From Gammaproteobacteria bacterium (lineage in GTDB: Bacteria > Pseudomonadota > Gammaproteobacteria > DSM-26407), in contig JAQVKR010000216.1 in assembly GCA_028694565.1 (NCBI GenBank), forward strand, positions 1 through 5,371: a stretch of 5,371 nucleotides of DNA, written 5' to 3'. The position numbers and the translations under genes were made by a program. Shown piece after piece: positions 5,030-5,371 of the stretch. The notes below the pieces were generated by a model, which was not told the DNA's origin, made no database searches, and was given only the letters and a program-made list of their open reading frames with translations. Numbering within the stretch: the first letter of the stretch is position 1; the number at the start of each line of letters is the position of its first letter.

Positions 5030-5371
5030 CTATTTCTTGCGCCAGGTCACCGCGTAGAGATCCGTGCGCCGATCGCGCAGGTTGCGCACGCTGCCCTGCT
5101 CGCGCAGCTCCTTGAGCTTCTCCAGGTTGAGATCGGCGATCAGGGTCATCTCCGTGTTCGGGGTGGCCTCGGCGGCGATGGCGTCGTGGGGGAAGGCGTA
5201 GTCGGAGGGGGTGAAGATGGCCGCCTGGGAGTACTGGATGTCCATGTTCTCCACGTTGGGCAGGTTGCCCACGCTGCCGGAGATGACCACGTAGCACTCG
5301 TTCTCGATGGCGCGTGCCTGGGCGCAGCGGCGCACCCGCTCGTAGGCGTTCTTGGTGTCGGTCCAGTAGGG
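5030..5371 (-). CDS. Carbon-nitrogen hydrolase (nitrilase superfamily), C-terminal part; likely GNAT/nitrilase fusion
   Basis: The gene enters from the right edge and ends with TAG at 5030-5032. The 113 visible residues begin PYWTDTKNAYERVRRCAQARAIEN and contain CYVVISGSVGNLPNVENMDI, a PSDYAFPHDAI segment and the terminal SVRNLRDRRTDLYAVTWRKK. This is the C-terminal end of the nitrilase-type amidohydrolase domain as found in proteins that also carry an N-terminal GNAT acetyltransferase domain. The Glu-Lys-Cys catalytic triad lies upstream, outside the window, so neither activity nor the presence of the GNAT half can be confirmed here. An in-frame GTG at 5335 is not the start, because the conserved sequence continues beyond it to the edge. 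The substrate is unknown; members of the superfamily cleave amides or nitriles. It lies upstream of serB on the same strand, but the 144-base gap and the serB promoter argue against tight coupling. Confidence 0.9.
   Translation of the reverse strand, partial: PYWTDTKNAYERVRRCAQARAIENECYVVISGSVGNLPNVENMDIQYSQAAIFTPSDYAFPHDAIAAEATPNTEMTLIADLNLEKLKELREQGSVRNLRDRRTDLYAVTWRKK

Noticed and set aside
3609..5297. 562-codon minus-strand frame spanning serB and the intergenic gap
   Set aside because: It is a frame-shifted shadow of serB and the nitrilase gene, low in complexity, and crosses a promoter and two true gene ends.
5030..5335. GTG at 5335 as the start of a 101-residue protein
   Set aside because: Conserved nitrilase-family sequence (PYWTDTKNAYER) continues in frame upstream of it to the window edge, so the gene is a partial longer one.

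Overview
The window reads as a chromosomal segment of a GC-rich proteobacterium, most likely a gammaproteobacterium of the Chromatiales/Ectothiorhodospiraceae type. The reasons are the strong G/C bias at third codon positions, a SerB with two ACT domains, an AcpH-type ACP phosphodiesterase coupled to a DUF1289 protein, and a nitrilase-family C-terminus typical of GNAT/nitrilase fusions. The lineage is inferred from the style of the genes, not from a search.

Layout from left to right: (1) bases 1-400, minus strand: msrB, methionine-R-sulfoxide reductase, missing only its last few codons at the window edge. (2) 401-600: divergent intergenic region with a short hairpin in the msrB leader and an extended -10 promoter facing right. 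(3) 601-942 and 1010-2272, plus strand: a small acidic protein I cannot name, then an exported two-part protein with an alpha/beta-hydrolase-like half fused to a TlpA/ResA-type thioredoxin domain. (4) 2273-2546: non-coding region with short dispersed repeats. (5) 2547-3146 and 3143-3355, plus strand: acpH and a four-cysteine DUF1289 protein, joined by an ATGA overlap. (6) 3356-3667: non-coding region between convergent genes, with an 8-nt periodic repeat and a 9-10-nt periodic repeat. The second repeat is the inverted partner of the one in region 4. (7) 3668-4885, minus strand: serB, phosphoserine phosphatase, with its own likely promoter. (8) 5030-5371, minus strand: the C-terminus of a carbon-nitrogen hydrolase whose upstream part lies outside the window.

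Most genes are housekeeping: repair of oxidised methionine, turnover of the ACP prosthetic group, and the last step of serine synthesis. The least ordinary parts are the 601-2272 gene pair (unknown acidic protein plus hydrolase-like/thioredoxin fusion) and the repeat pair bracketing acpH-DUF1289. I see no CRISPR array, insertion sequence, tRNA, rRNA or recognisable defence system, and no clear intrinsic terminator.
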